The notes: generated by a model from the sequence alone, not told the origin. DNA of 64,000 nt from Phaeobacter inhibens DSM 16374 (GCF_000473105.1 NZ_KI421498.1:1984001-2048000); one strand, 5' to 3'. Numbered from the stretch's first letter, positions 1-9,069 are shown. Numbers and translations are program-made.

Positions 1-1
1 T

Positions 2-208
2 CCGATGCGGGTGCATGTCAGCAGGCCGGATGTTAGGCCGGAGCATTTTGCGATCTGGTTGGGCCTGTTTCACGAGGTCTTGCAGGCGGAGCTGCCGGAA
101 CGAACCGCGCTGCAATGGGGCGCTCTGGCGGACCGGATCGGCGAAGGGTTTCGCACCGGGATCGTCGCCATGCGCCAGCCAAAAAACGCCCCACCCAAGC
201 TGTTCTGA
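2..208 (+). CDS. group III truncated hemoglobin, C-terminal part
   Basis: The reading frame is open from the left edge of the window to a TGA at 206-208, so the gene starts outside. The visible 68 residues carry the family's C-terminal pattern: PMRVH, then a HFxxWLxLF block (helix G), then GFRxGI and a proline-rich tail ending PPKLF. Group III truncated globins are about 130 residues, so roughly half is missing, including the proximal heme region. These are small cytoplasmic heme proteins whose physiological role is mostly unknown. The assignment is from remembered family sequences. Confidence 0.75.
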   Translation, partial: PMRVHVSRPDVRPEHFAIWLGLFHEVLQAELPERTALQWGALADRIGEGFRTGIVAMRQPKNAPPKLF

Positions 209-269
209 TCCTGAGACGCAGGCCCTCCCGCGTCTTAGGATGCCCTCGCATCCTTGCGGTCTTGGGCGT

Positions 270-290
270 GGCTCATGCTCTGCATGAGCC
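270..290. terminator. hairpin between convergent globin and ycjF genes
   Basis: A perfect 9-bp stem (270-278 with 282-290) encloses a 3-nt loop in the gap between two convergent genes. A weaker stem lies just upstream at about 213-237. There is no T-run after either, so this is only a possible bidirectional or Rho-assisted terminator. Confidence 0.35.
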
Positions 291-302
291 TGAGGCGTGT
301 GG

Positions 303-1358
303 TTAGGCGGCCTTGGTGAACAGGCCGGTGAGGGCGCGCTGAATAACCTTGCGGGTCCGGGGTTTCTGCGCCTTGGAGAAGGCCATCGGGCGGCAGACTT
401 CCATGGCGGCGATGCCGACGCGGGCGGAGAGCGCGCCATTCACCAGACCTTCGCCAAAGCGGCGGGAGAGCTTTGACAGGAGCGATCCGCCGAGCACCGG
501 TTCCAGCAGGTCATCGCCAACTGCAACAGCGCCGGTCGTCACCAGATGGGCGAGCACCGCGCGGGTGAGGCGCCAGGAGCTGAAGAAGCCGGACCGCCCG
601 CCGTAGATCTCGGCGATGCGGCGGATCATCCGCAGCGAGGTCACCAGCGCCGTCACCACATCCGCCAGCGCCAAGGGCACCAGCGCGGTGACCGTTGCGA
701 CCTGCCGCGCGCCCCCTTCGACCACGCGCAGGGCGCGGGCATCCAGCGGCGCAAGCAACTCCGCCTCTGCCAGCTGTAGCAGCCCGTCGGCGTCCATGAT
801 GTCGCTCTTGCGCTCCCCCAGCCGGGCCAGTCCCCATGTGAGATCCTTGCGCCCGCGATAAAACCGTTCCAGCCCCGCCACATAGCTGCGTGCAGCCTTC
901 AGATCAGCGGTGGCATCAGCCGGCTGGCCCGCGGCGGGGGCGGAGGGATCCGTTGAGAGCAGCGGCTGCGCGTTGCGCAGGCTCTCGACCCGGCGCAGCC
1001 GCGACAGGGCCGCGAGTTCACGCAGGCCCATCAGGAGGGCAAGAAGAACGGCCACGGCAAAGCCTGCGGTGATCGCCCAGCCCAAGAGCGGCACGCGGTC
1101 AATCAGCCCGGTGACGAAATCCCAGGCCGCAACCGAGATGACAGCGCCGATCAGTGCTGTCAGACAAGCCCAGAACCAGCGGGCCAGTCGCGATGGGCGA
1201 CGGCTGGCCAGCGCGGCGGCCTGCGCCAGTGCGGGCTGTGGCAGGTCGCTGCTGGCGCCATCCAGATCCGGGACCGGCGGCGCGCTGGCCACATCCGGGG
1301 CGGTGTCTGCGGTGGCGCTGTCCGTGAGGTCGAAGAGGACGGCATCCTTACGGGTCAT
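303..1358 (-). CDS. YcjF/UPF0283 family inner-membrane protein (DUF697)
   Basis: A 351-residue protein of the YcjF (TIGR01620/UPF0283) family. The N-terminal ~55 residues are acidic and proline/alanine-rich. Two hydrophobic membrane segments follow at about 60-115 (around WFWACLTALIGAVISVAAW and ITAGFAVAVLLALLMGL). The C-terminal half is the DUF697-type domain seen in GTPase-associated membrane proteins. Its ATG overlaps the stop of the upstream acetyltransferase gene by 4 nt (ATGA), and ycjX lies one gene further up, the usual partner. Function is not established in the family. Stress-linked co-regulation with YcjX is known in enterobacteria. Confidence 0.85.
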   Translation of the reverse strand: MTRKDAVLFDLTDSATADTAPDVASAPPVPDLDGASSDLPQPALAQAAALASRRPSRLARWFWACLTALIGAVISVAAWDFVTGLIDRVPLLGWAITAGFAVAVLLALLMGLRELAALSRLRRVESLRNAQPLLSTDPSAPAAGQPADATADLKAARSYVAGLERFYRGRKDLTWGLARLGERKSDIMDADGLLQLAEAELLAPLDARALRVVEGGARQVATVTALVPLALADVVTALVTSLRMIRRIAEIYGGRSGFFSSWRLTRAVLAHLVTTGAVAVGDDLLEPVLGGSLLSKLSRRFGEGLVNGALSARVGIAAMEVCRPMAFSKAQKPRTRKVIQRALTGLFTKAA

Positions 1359-1894
1359 GGCGTGTCTTTCTTCGGGCGATCCGGTTTGTCGGCTGAGGGC
1401 TTTGTCACTGCGGCGGCGCGGGGTTTGAGTTCAGGCTTCGACGAGGGTGCGGGCCAGATGTATTGAATATCCGGCAACCCTTCGTCGTTGCGCGCGCCAT
1501 CGGTGCGGGTCTGTTCGACGAAACCTTCGCGCAGATAGAACCGCTGCGCGCCTTCGTTGGCCTGAAACGTCCAGAGCTGGAGCGGCGACTGCACCGATTT
1601 GGCATAGTCCAGCAGCAAGCGGCCAAGCCCCTGCCCGCGCGCCGTGTCGCGCACATAAAGCGCGCAGATCTCCGCGCCTTCAAGGGCCAGAAACCCCTCT
1701 ACCCGCCCGTCGATCTGCGCGATGGTGACCCAACCGCGATCAATCATGGTGCCGCAAAAGCTGATCGCCTCTGCGCCGGTGTGTTGCTTGGGCATCCAGG
1801 GGGTATCGACCTCGAAGAGGTGCAGGATCTCGGCGATCTTGCCGGCATCGGTACTGCGCGCGGCGCGCAGGATGGGCTGGGATGAGGTTGTCAT
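1355..1894 (-). CDS. GNAT family N-acetyltransferase
   Basis: A 179-residue protein with a GNAT fold. The acetyl-CoA pyrophosphate loop is visible as ARGQGLGRLLLDYA near residues 85-98, followed by the FY-x-REGF strand typical of the C-terminal part of the fold. The last ~35 residues are a lysine/proline-rich tail. The substrate cannot be told from sequence. It sits between ycjX and ycjF and overlaps both by 4 nt (ATGA at 1891-1894 and 1355-1358), so the three genes are almost certainly one translationally coupled operon. Confidence 0.85.
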   Translation of the reverse strand: MTTSSQPILRAARSTDAGKIAEILHLFEVDTPWMPKQHTGAEAISFCGTMIDRGWVTIAQIDGRVEGFLALEGAEICALYVRDTARGQGLGRLLLDYAKSVQSPLQLWTFQANEGAQRFYLREGFVEQTRTDGARNDEGLPDIQYIWPAPSSKPELKPRAAAVTKPSADKPDRPKKDTP

Positions 1895-3306
1895 AGGCGA
1901 TCTCCGATCAGGAATTCCGCTGCCCGGTCCAGGCGGATGTGAGGCGGGCCATCGCCGGGGCGCAGGGTCAGAGGTGCCGGGGCAAAGGCCATGGCCTGAT
2001 ACTCCCCGTCGAGCCAGCTTTCGGCGCCCTGACGGGCCGGGGTCAGCAGATGCGAGGGATCCTGTGGCAGTGCGCCGGGATAAAACGCGGCGGGCTTGCC
2101 ACTGTCAAGAAGGGTGCCGCGCACGCAGGGCAGATCACTGCCGTTGTGGCTGCGCAGCTCCTCCGTCGTGGCGCGCAGAGCAGCGAGTGACAGGGCCGCT
2201 GTCTCAGCCCCGGCGAAGCGGGCGCGGTCACGGGCATCGCGGGTCAGCGCCTCGATGATGGCGGTCAACTGCGGATGTTGCTGGTGGTGCAGGTGATCGG
2301 CCTTGGTCGCCGCGAACAGGATCTTTTCCACCCTTTTGCCGCGCAGGATCTGGCGCAGAAACCCGTTGCGGCCCGGACGGAAGGCCGCAAGGATATCGGT
2401 CATCGCATGCCGCAGATCCTCCACTGCGCGAGGACCAGAATGGATCGCGCTGAGCGCATCGACCAGAACCACCTGCCGGTCAATGCGGGCGAAGTGATCG
2501 CGAAAGAAGGGTTTGACGACCTTGGATTTATAAGCCTCAAAGCGGCGCTCCATCTCGCGGTGAAGCGACCGGCGGGGGGGGCTGTCCGACAGCGGGATCG
2601 GGGCAAAGGTCAGCACCGGAGAGCCCGCCAGATCACCCGGTAGCAGGAACCGCCCCGGCGTGCAGTCATAGTAGCCAGCGGCGCGGGCGGCCTGCAGATA
2701 GGCCGCGAAGGCCCCGGCCAGCTCCTGCGCCAGCGGCTCGTCATGCGGGGCAGTGGCGTCGGCTTTCTGCGCCAGATCCAGAAAGCCCTGCGCCTGCGAT
2801 CGACCGCGGATGCGGGTCAGCACCTCATCGCACCACTGAGCATATGATTTATCCAACAACGCCAGATCCAGCAGCCATTCGCCGGGATAATCCACGATAT
2901 CCAGATGCAACGTACGCGGCCCTTGCAGGCCCGACAGCAGACCGTTGGGCTGAACCCTGAGGCTGAGGCGCAGCTCGGAGACGGCCCGGGTGCTGTCGGG
3001 CCAATAGGGGCGCGGACCTGTGAGGGCGCCAAGGTGGTTTTCGTAGTCAAAGCGGGGCACGGTATCGTCCGGCTGGGGTTGCAGAAACGCGGTCTCGATC
3101 CGGCCTTCCCGCGCAGCGGAAAGCTGCACCATACGGCCCCGGTTCATCAGATTGGCCACCAGTGAGGTGATGAACACTGTCTTGCCCGCACGGGCCAGCC
3201 CGGTGACCCCGAGGCGGATCGACGGTTCAAACAGGCTCTCCGATAGCGAGGCGCCCGCGCCTTCGACGCTGCGCAAAACCCCGTCTGCCAGTGATGATAG
3301 TCCCAA
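1891..3306 (-). CDS. YcjX family P-loop ATPase/GTPase-like protein
   Basis: YcjX family protein, about 471 residues. The P-loop is GLARAGKT at residues 36-43, inside the family-typical block [19 protein letters not shown]. The start is not ATG. I chose the TTG at 3306 (MGLSSLADG) because family members begin about here and a G-rich Shine-Dalgarno-like stretch lies about 8 nt upstream. A second in-frame TTG at 3336 would add ten Gly/Arg-rich residues and has no convincing ribosome site. First gene of the ycjX-GNAT-ycjF operon, divergent from truA. The cellular role is unknown. Confidence 0.88.
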   Translation of the reverse strand: MGLSSLADGVLRSVEGAGASLSESLFEPSIRLGVTGLARAGKTVFITSLVANLMNRGRMVQLSAAREGRIETAFLQPQPDDTVPRFDYENHLGALTGPRPYWPDSTRAVSELRLSLRVQPNGLLSGLQGPRTLHLDIVDYPGEWLLDLALLDKSYAQWCDEVLTRIRGRSQAQGFLDLAQKADATAPHDEPLAQELAGAFAAYLQAARAAGYYDCTPGRFLLPGDLAGSPVLTFAPIPLSDSPPRRSLHREMERRFEAYKSKVVKPFFRDHFARIDRQVVLVDALSAIHSGPRAVEDLRHAMTDILAAFRPGRNGFLRQILRGKRVEKILFAATKADHLHHQQHPQLTAIIEALTRDARDRARFAGAETAALSLAALRATTEELRSHNGSDLPCVRGTLLDSGKPAAFYPGALPQDPSHLLTPARQGAESWLDGEYQAMAFAPAPLTLRPGDGPPHIRLDRAAEFLIGDRL

Positions 3307-3451
3307 AGGTTTGCCCCGCCCTGCCGACCCTGCCAAAGGCCGGATCCGTGTTCAATTTGACCAAGATAGGGGCTGGCGGAGCGTGATACCACCCCGGTCA
3401 GCTGCTGTCGGGGACTTGTGCCGCAGCCCCGGCCGCGTTACTTGCCCGCCC

Positions 3452-4225
3452 ATGCCGCGTTTTGCTCTGAAAGTCGAATATCACGGCGCGCCCTTCGCCG
3501 GGTGGCAGCGCCAGAAGGATCAACCCTCGGTTCAGGGGGCGATCGAGGATGCGCTTGCGCGGCTGGAGCCGGGACCGCACACGATTGCGGCGGCGGGGCG
3601 CACGGACACCGGCGTGCATGGTCTGGGTCAGGTTGCCCATTGCGATATGGTGAAGGACTGGGATCCCTTCCGCCTGTCCGAGGCGTTGAATTTCCATCTG
3701 AAACCAGCCCCGGTGGCGATTGTCGATTGCGCCCGTGCCGAGGATGACTGGCACGCGCGGTTTTCTGCGGTTGAGCGGCAGTATCTGTTTCGCATCCTGA
3801 TCCGGCGCGCACCGGCAACCCATGATGCAGGGCAGGTCTGGCAGCTCAATCATGATCTGGACGCCGGATCCATGCAGGAGGCAGCCAATCATCTGATTGG
3901 CCAGCATGATTTCACCACCTTCCGCTCGTCGATCTGTCAGGCCGCCAGCCCGCTGAAGACACTGGACGAACTGCGGATTGAGCGGGTTCAAGGCTTCTCC
4001 GGGCCGGAGATTCATTTCCATGTGCGCGCACGGTCTTTCCTGCACAATCAGGTGCGCAGCTTCGTCGGTACGCTGGAGCGGGTCGGCGCGGGGGCGTGGT
4101 CGCCTGAGGATGTGAAATCTGCGCTAGAGGCCGAGGATCGCGCCGCCTGCGGTCCCGTCTGCCCCGGTCACGGGCTCTATCTGGCACGCGTGGGCTATCC
4201 TGAAAACCCCTTTGAAGTCGCGTAA
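3452..4225 (+). CDS. truA: tRNA pseudouridine(38-40) synthase TruA
   Basis: A 257-residue protein, the normal TruA length. The catalytic aspartate is D52 in the conserved [10 protein letters not shown] motif (residues 48-57), and the N-terminal substrate loop reads [13 protein letters not shown]. The C-terminal half carries the RSFLHNQVR element. TruA isomerises U38-U40 in the anticodon stem-loop of many tRNAs. An open frame continues ~300 nt upstream, but the family begins with the short [12 protein letters not shown] stretch, so the ATG at 3452 is chosen. Divergent from ycjX across about 145 bp. Confidence 0.95.
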   Translation: MPRFALKVEYHGAPFAGWQRQKDQPSVQGAIEDALARLEPGPHTIAAAGRTDTGVHGLGQVAHCDMVKDWDPFRLSEALNFHLKPAPVAIVDCARAEDDWHARFSAVERQYLFRILIRRAPATHDAGQVWQLNHDLDAGSMQEAANHLIGQHDFTTFRSSICQAASPLKTLDELRIERVQGFSGPEIHFHVRARSFLHNQVRSFVGTLERVGAGAWSPEDVKSALEAEDRAACGPVCPGHGLYLARVGYPENPFEVA

Positions 4226-4248
4226 TTAGTTCCCCGAACCAGGCCACA

Positions 4249-4267
4249 TTTGGCTGCTCTGGCCAAA
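4249..4267. repeat. short inverted repeat upstream of the PAS gene
   Basis: TTTGGC and GCCAAA form a perfect 6-bp stem around a 7-nt loop, between truA and the PAS gene. No T-run follows. It could be a weak truA terminator or an operator. Confidence 0.25.
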
Positions 4268-4379
4268 TCTGAACCACGTGCGTAATTTTTTTGCTCGCGA
4301 CCGGGAACCAATTCTCACCCCGTGCGTTTTCTTCCCAGGTTTGGGTCCGGAACAAACGGGTGGCTACGTGGACAAAGAA

Positions 4380-5051
4380 ATGAATCTTCTTGGCAGTCTG
4401 CTGCGATATTCTTCGTTGCCTCTGTCGCTGATCAACCCGGAAGCGGAGGAGTTGGAGTTGTCCTTCGTCAATCCGGCCTTTGAAAAAGCGACCGGCTACA
4501 GGGCTGAGGACGTGCTTGATCGCCCTTGCCCGCTGTTCGATGGGCCGGCGGTGAAGCAGAATACGATCAGTGAGCTGAAAATCGCCCGCGACCGCTGCAA
4601 ACGCATCTCGCGTACGCTCTGGAATTATGATGCCAGCGGACGCCCCTTCGAATGCCTGACCTACATCGATCCAATCACCGTCACACCCGGCAATATCGTC
4701 TTGCTGGGGTGTCATTTTATGCTGTCACCGGAGCTATCGTCATCCCCGCCTCTGACTCACACGGAAGATACAGGTGTTGCGGATCGGGTATCCGCCCATG
4801 GGTCTTCCGGTCGCGAGTCGGAGCGCGCGGCTGAACTGCATGATCTGGAGAACCAGAAGGACGAGCTGTTGGATTATGCGCGCAAGGCGCTGCTGCGCTG
4901 TCTGGAGATGCGACGCAACACGCTCTACAGTCGGATTGATCTCTACTTCAACCGCCATCGCGGCAATCTTCTTGGGGCCGACAGCGCCGATATGGACGCC
5001 GCTGCAATGATCCGGGATCCGCTACTGGGGCAGCGTGAAAATCAGGCCTGA
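4380..5051 (+). CDS. PAS/LOV-like single-domain sensor protein
   Basis: About 223 residues from the ATG at 4380. Residues ~10-125 form a PAS fold (FVNPAFEKATGYRAEDVLDRPC, ending in YIDPI). The residues align with the LOV photosensor core, and Cys50 falls where LOV proteins hold the flavin-binding cysteine, but the canonical NCRFLQ is changed to PCPLFD. There is no output kinase or GGDEF domain. The C-terminal 80 residues contain a likely coiled coil (ESERAAELHDLENQKDELLDY region, positions ~145-165) and a charged helical tail. Earlier GTG codons at 4278 and 4368 are in frame. None of the three starts has a strong ribosome site, so the N-terminus is uncertain. Confidence 0.75.
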   Translation: MNLLGSLLRYSSLPLSLINPEAEELELSFVNPAFEKATGYRAEDVLDRPCPLFDGPAVKQNTISELKIARDRCKRISRTLWNYDASGRPFECLTYIDPITVTPGNIVLLGCHFMLSPELSSSPPLTHTEDTGVADRVSAHGSSGRESERAAELHDLENQKDELLDYARKALLRCLEMRRNTLYSRIDLYFNRHRGNLLGADSADMDAAAMIRDPLLGQRENQA

Positions 5052-5062
5052 CGGCCTGATTT
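5039..5062 (-). terminator. intrinsic terminator of the que operon
   Basis: A perfect 10-bp stem (5039-5048 with 5053-5062) and a 4-nt loop lie between the convergent PAS gene and queF. Read on the minus strand the stem is followed by TTTTC, as expected of a terminator for the queCDEF transcript. The PAS stop codon (5049-5051) falls in the loop, so the element also overlaps the end of that gene. Confidence 0.6.
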
Positions 5063-5088
5063 CGGGGTCCTGCGCCTGCAGCACCGGG

Positions 5089-5553
5089 TCAGCCGCGACC
5101 GCGGTAAGGGGGTACGCCCTGATCAGGGATCCAGACGCCTTCGGGCAGAGGACCGGTTTGCCAGAACACATCAATCGGGATGCCTCCACGCGGATACCAA
5201 TAACCGCCGATCCGCAGCCACTGCGGATCAAGGAAATCTGCCAGACGGCGCGCAATGGACACCGTGCAATCCTCATGGAATGCTCCGTGGTTTCGGAACG
5301 ACCCCAAGAACAGCTTCAGGGATTTGCTCTCCACCAGCCATTTCCCCGGCACATAGTCGATCACCAGATGGGCAAAGTCGGGCTGGCCGGTCATCGGGCA
5401 GAGCGATGTAAACTCCGGCGCGGTGAAGCGTATGTTGTAGGCCACATCAGCCTGCGGATTGGGCACCCGCTCCAGTTCAGCCTCTTCGGGGCTCGCGGGC
5501 ATCACAGTAGCACCGCCCAGTTGTTTCAGGTTTTTATAGATATCATCAGTCAT
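5089..5553 (-). CDS. queF: NADPH-dependent preQ0 reductase QueF
   Basis: A 154-residue unimodular QueF, which reduces the nitrile of 7-cyano-7-deazaguanine (preQ0) to the amine preQ1. The nucleophile is C52 and the acid D59 in [11 protein letters not shown]. The QueF motif [15 protein letters not shown] follows, then HED. The ATG at 5553 has a GAGGAG ribosome site 8-12 nt upstream. A longer frame to 5640 overlaps queE and lacks family similarity, so it was not used. Last gene of queC-queD-queE-queF. Confidence 0.95.
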   Translation of the reverse strand: MTDDIYKNLKQLGGATVMPASPEEAELERVPNPQADVAYNIRFTAPEFTSLCPMTGQPDFAHLVIDYVPGKWLVESKSLKLFLGSFRNHGAFHEDCTVSIARRLADFLDPQWLRIGGYWYPRGGIPIDVFWQTGPLPEGVWIPDQGVPPYRGRG

Positions 5554-5578
5554 CTTGTTGTCTCCTCGTTCCGCGCGT

Positions 5579-6376
5579 TCAGACGCCGCGTTTGTTGCCC
5601 CAGACCAGCACATGCAGCTGCGGCAGCACACGGGGGGCAAACCAGCGGTCAGCGGTTACTTTTTCAATCAGCCAATGCAGCCGTTCGGTGGCGGCGGTCA
5701 GATCCACCGGAGTCTCTGGATCGACCTCCGGGTTGCCCGGTTGCAGGTAAAGCGGCAGGTCAGGCCAACGATTTGCCACCGCCTTGGCCCAGTCGTAATC
5801 GCAGTCATCGAAGATCACGATTTTCAGCACGATCTGATCACAGCCCTTGGCGGCTGCTAGGCAGTGGTCGAACTTCTGCCAGTCCACACGGTGACCGCTG
5901 GAGGGAGGTTTCGGGCTAAGCACAAGGGTGTCGAGCGCGGCAAACCAGGGCTGGCTGATGGAGCCTTGCGTCTCGCAGGCGAAGCGATAGCCGGCCTCCT
6001 TGCCCTGGGCGATCAGCGGCGCGAAATTCTGGATTGCCGGGTTGCCACCTGAGAGCGAGACCGTCAGCGGCTGACCACCGCTGAGGCGGGTCACCTCCTG
6101 CCAGACCTCATCCGTGGCCATCGGGACCCAGGTGTCGCGATAGCGGCTGTCGACCGCATGCAGGCTGTCGCACCAGCTGCAGCGATAGTCACAGCCCCCC
6201 GCGCGGACAAACACGGTGGGTTCACCAATCAGCGCACCTTCGCCCTGGATCGTCGGGCCAAAGATCTCCGCGATTCGCAGGGTGGTCGGCGCCGACCGAC
6301 TGGCCCCCTGCCTGTTCACAGGGGATGATGTGTCACCTGCCGCACGCACGGCACGCGGTATCAAAACCTCGGTCAT
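5579..6376 (-). CDS. queE: 7-carboxy-7-deazaguanine synthase QueE (radical SAM)
   Basis: Radical SAM enzyme that contracts 6-carboxy-tetrahydropterin to 7-carboxy-7-deazaguanine. The CxxxCxxC cluster motif appears as [12 protein letters not shown], preceded by the QueE hallmark FGPTIQGEG. About 265 residues, slightly long because of a ~30-residue N-terminal stretch before LRIAEIFGP. The ATG at 6376 overlaps the queD stop by 4 nt. Confidence 0.94.
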   Translation of the reverse strand: MTEVLIPRAVRAAGDTSSPVNRQGASRSAPTTLRIAEIFGPTIQGEGALIGEPTVFVRAGGCDYRCSWCDSLHAVDSRYRDTWVPMATDEVWQEVTRLSGGQPLTVSLSGGNPAIQNFAPLIAQGKEAGYRFACETQGSISQPWFAALDTLVLSPKPPSSGHRVDWQKFDHCLAAAKGCDQIVLKIVIFDDCDYDWAKAVANRWPDLPLYLQPGNPEVDPETPVDLTAATERLHWLIEKVTADRWFAPRVLPQLHVLVWGNKRGV

Positions 6377-6726
6377 GGGCGGTACTCAGCCCATGTTTTC
6401 GGGGTCTCCGACACCCGTACTGCGGCGGTTTCGGGCCAGCGCGCGACACACCATTCGTAAAAATGACGGGCCATGTTCTCAGCGGTGGAGGGGCCCTCCA
6501 TCACATCGTTCAGATGGCGATGATCGAAGCTGCCGTCGATGTAATTCTTCAGCGGCGCCAACTCGTGATAATCGCGGACAAAACCATCGCTGTTCAGCTC
6601 AGCGCCCGCCAATTCGACCACGACGATGTAATTGTGCCCATGCAACCGCGCGCATTGGTGATCAGCTGGCAGATGGGACAGCTGATGCGATGCGGAGAAG
6701 TGGAATTCTTTGGTAATCCGGAACAT
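6373..6726 (-). CDS. queD: 6-carboxy-5,6,7,8-tetrahydropterin synthase QueD
   Basis: A 117-residue QueD/PTPS-family enzyme, which converts dihydroneopterin triphosphate to 6-carboxy-tetrahydropterin. Zinc-binding histidines are visible in FSASHQL near residue 14 and in LHGHNY near 30. The family signature DHRHLND is at about residues 68-74. The start ATG overlaps the queC stop by one base (TGATG), and its own stop overlaps queE. Confidence 0.94.
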   Translation of the reverse strand: MFRITKEFHFSASHQLSHLPADHQCARLHGHNYIVVVELAGAELNSDGFVRDYHELAPLKNYIDGSFDHRHLNDVMEGPSTAENMARHFYEWCVARWPETAAVRVSETPKTWAEYRP

Positions 6727-7424
6727 CAGGCGGCTCCTTCTTTGACCGCGGTGCGCCAGAAGTCGGGGTCCGCGTAGACTGTCGGATCCTCAACGCCTGC
6801 CAGATCGAAGGCCTCACGGCGTTCAACGCAGGTGCCACAGCGCCCGCAGTGATGTTCGCCACCCTTGTAGCAGGACCATGTCTCGGCAAAGGGGGTTTTC
6901 ACGGCTGCGCCTGCGGCGACAATATCCCCTTTGGAGCGATGCACGAAAGGCGTCACCAGCGCCACATCGGCATAGCCATCCAGCGCCATGCGCTGCATCA
7001 CATCGAAAGCATCGGTGAAGGCCGGGCGGCAGTCCGGGTAGATGAAGTGATCGCCGCCATGCACCGCCGTTGCCACGGCCGTATCGCCCTTGGCGGCGGC
7101 AATTCCATACGCAATGGTCAGCATGATGGCATTCCGGTTGGGCACGACTGTGACCTTCATGGTCTCTTCGGCGTAGTGCCCGTCCGGCACATCAATATCA
7201 TCGGTCAGCGCCGAGCCGCTGAGCGCGGCGCCGATCGAACGCATATCAATGATCTCGTGGGGAACACCAAGCCGTTGCCCGCAGGCGGCGGCATAGTCGA
7301 GTTCCTTGCGGTGGCGCTGTCCATAGTCGAACGACACCAGGCGCGAGAGCTGCCCTTTGGCAGCAAGAACATGGGCAAGGGACACGGAATCGAGCCCGCC
7401 CGAGCAGATGACAAGTGTTTTCAA
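6726..7424 (-). CDS. queC: 7-cyano-7-deazaguanine synthase QueC
   Basis: A 232-residue ATP-dependent enzyme that makes preQ0 from 7-carboxy-7-deazaguanine. The pyrophosphatase-type loop CSGGLDSVSLAH is at residues 7-18. The zinc site is the CxxCG-type cluster CYKGGEHHCGRCGTCVERREAF near the C-terminus. The start codon is TTG at 7424, with AAGGA 9 nt upstream. No ATG lies close enough to keep the nucleotide-binding strand. First gene of the queuosine-precursor operon. I looked for a preQ1 riboswitch in its leader and did not find one. Confidence 0.94.
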   Translation of the reverse strand: MKTLVICSGGLDSVSLAHVLAAKGQLSRLVSFDYGQRHRKELDYAAACGQRLGVPHEIIDMRSIGAALSGSALTDDIDVPDGHYAEETMKVTVVPNRNAIMLTIAYGIAAAKGDTAVATAVHGGDHFIYPDCRPAFTDAFDVMQRMALDGYADVALVTPFVHRSKGDIVAAGAAVKTPFAETWSCYKGGEHHCGRCGTCVERREAFDLAGVEDPTVYADPDFWRTAVKEGAA

Positions 7425-7474
7425 GTTTTCAGTCCTTGTTTTGATATCCGGGTAGGCTGCGACCGGAAGGCGTG

Positions 7475-7503
7475 CGTATAGCGACTGCCGTTAACCACGG
7501 CAA
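7475..7503 (-). promoter_or_regulatory. putative sigma-70 promoter of queC operon
   Basis: On the minus strand TTGCCG (7503-7498) and TATACG (7480-7475) are separated by 17 nt, giving a leader of about 40 nt before queC. A small stem (GCCGT/ACGGC) lies inside the spacer. Confidence 0.45.
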
Positions 7504-7595
7504 GATATCCACAGAAAATTTCCGCGACGTCAGGATCTGGAGCGTTCGAATTTCTTGTGACCTATTTTTGTTTTATTTTCAGCGCATTAATCCAA

Positions 7596-7626
7596 ACACA
7601 AAAAGCGCCCTCCTGATGAAGGACGC
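7596..7626 (-). terminator. intrinsic terminator of the acyl-CoA dehydrogenase gene
   Basis: On the minus strand a 7-bp stem (7626-7620 with 7611-7605, one G-U pair) is followed directly by TTTTTGTGTTT. It lies ~60 nt after the stop of the acyl-CoA dehydrogenase gene. Confidence 0.65.
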
Positions 7627-7685
7627 CTGAGAGTGATTTTGGAGATCCGTTTCGCCAGAGATCCGCGAGGATCCCGGGCAGAATG

Positions 7686-8924
7686 TTAACCGAGATCTTC
7701 CTGGCTGTAGGCTTTCAACTCAGCCCGCGCGACCTGCCTGCGGTGCACCGCATCCGGCCCATCGGCGAGACGCAGGGTGCGCACATGGGTCCAGGCCTGC
7801 GCCAGCGGCGTGTCCTGGCTGATGCCCTGCCCGCCGTGCATCTGCACCGCCTCGTCGATCACCTTCAACGCGACGCGTGGGGCAACCACTTTGATCTGGC
7901 TGATCCAGGGTGCTGCTGCGCGGGCATCCCCCTGATCCATATACCACGCCGCCTTGAGACAGAGGAGACGGGCCATTTCGATCTCCATCCGGCATTCGGC
8001 GATGATGTCGTAGTTGGCGCCAAGCTGGGCCAGCGGCTTGCCAAAGGCCTCGCGGCGCAGCGAGCGGCGGCAGAGCTGTTCCAGCGCGCTTTCGGCCTGA
8101 CCGATGGCACGCATGCAATGGTGAATGCGGCCCGGCCCAAGGCGACCCTGCGCGATTTCAAATCCTCGCCCCTCTCCCAGCAACATATGGTCTGCCGGAA
8201 TGCGCACATCTGAGAAGCGGATATGCATATGACCATGGGGCGCGTCATCGTGACCGTAGACCTCCATCGGGCGCAGCACCTCGATCCCTGGCGCATCCGC
8301 AGGCACCACGATCATCGACTGGCGCTTGTGTTTGGGCAGGTCGTCGCCGCCGGTGCGCACCATCACGATATAGACCTTGCAGCGCGGATCCCCAGCGCCT
8401 GAGGCCCACCATTTTTCGCCGTTCAGCACATAGTCATCGCCGTCGCGCACGCAGGACATGGCAATATTGGTGGCATCCGAGCTGGCGACATCCGGCTCCG
8501 TCATCAGATAGGCCGAGCGGATCTCACCCTGCAGGAGCGAGGCGAGCCATTGCTGTTTCATCGCCTCGGTGCCGTAACGTTCGAACACTTCCATATTGCC
8601 GGTATCGGGTGCTGAGCAGTTGAAGACCTCTGCCCCCAGCGGCGTCTTACCCATTTCCTCAGCAAAGTAGGCATATTCGACGGTCGAGAGGCCAAAGCCC
8701 TTGTCACTGTCGGTGAGCCAGAAGTTCCACAGGCCCTGCGCCTTGGCCTCGGCTTTCAGGCCTTCGAGGATTTCGGCCTGCCGGTCGGTGTATTGCCAGC
8801 GGTCGCCCTTGCCGATTTCGGCGTGATACTCAGCCTCCAGCGGCATGATTTCATCGCGGATCATCGCCGCCACCCGGTCCAGAAGCGCGCGGTTTTCGCT
8901 CCGCATACCCAAGTTCATGTCCAT
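7686..8924 (-). CDS. acyl-CoA dehydrogenase family protein
   Basis: A 412-residue flavoenzyme of the acyl-CoA dehydrogenase superfamily, most like the ACAD10/11-type group. Family features visible: YLMTEPDVASSDATNI (flavin-binding loop), EKWWASGAGDP, the EGRGFEIAQGRLGPGRIHHCMR block, and the C-terminal MHGGQGISQDTPLAQAW. Such enzymes introduce the alpha-beta double bond into an acyl-CoA; the chain length cannot be read from sequence. The ATG at 8924 has AAAGAGG about 8 nt upstream. A longer frame to 9140 runs through a terminator and into gcvP, so it was rejected. The gene appears to be monocistronic, with terminators on both sides. Confidence 0.9.
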   Translation of the reverse strand: MDMNLGMRSENRALLDRVAAMIRDEIMPLEAEYHAEIGKGDRWQYTDRQAEILEGLKAEAKAQGLWNFWLTDSDKGFGLSTVEYAYFAEEMGKTPLGAEVFNCSAPDTGNMEVFERYGTEAMKQQWLASLLQGEIRSAYLMTEPDVASSDATNIAMSCVRDGDDYVLNGEKWWASGAGDPRCKVYIVMVRTGGDDLPKHKRQSMIVVPADAPGIEVLRPMEVYGHDDAPHGHMHIRFSDVRIPADHMLLGEGRGFEIAQGRLGPGRIHHCMRAIGQAESALEQLCRRSLRREAFGKPLAQLGANYDIIAECRMEIEMARLLCLKAAWYMDQGDARAAAPWISQIKVVAPRVALKVIDEAVQMHGGQGISQDTPLAQAWTHVRTLRLADGPDAVHRRQVARAELKAYSQEDLG

Positions 8925-9029
8925 CCCGGCGCCTCTTTGTGTTGTTTCCCTTGGGTGCAGCATGGCGCGGGGGTTGTGGCGCTGTCCAGCCGGGTGACGG
9001 GACGTCACGGGAGTATGACCGCAGCGAGA

Positions 9030-9060
9030 CAAAAGAAAACGGGCCCCGAAGGGCCCGTTT
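9030..9060 (-). terminator. intrinsic terminator of gcvP
   Basis: A perfect 10-bp stem (9037-9046 with 9051-9060) with a 4-nt loop that reads TTCG on the minus strand. It is followed there by TTCTTTTG and starts 10 nt after the gcvP stop. A strong candidate. Confidence 0.8.
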
Positions 9061-9069
9061 CGTAAGCGG

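Noticed and set aside
3307-3336. Longer YcjX N-terminus from the TTG at 3336
   Set aside because: Adds a Gly/Arg-rich stretch absent in the family as I know it and has no ribosome site; the TTG at 3306 is better placed.
7425-7560. preQ1 riboswitch in the queC leader
   Set aside because: Searched by eye on the minus strand for the short preQ1-I core; the leader is only about 40 nt and lacks the conserved loop and A-rich tail.
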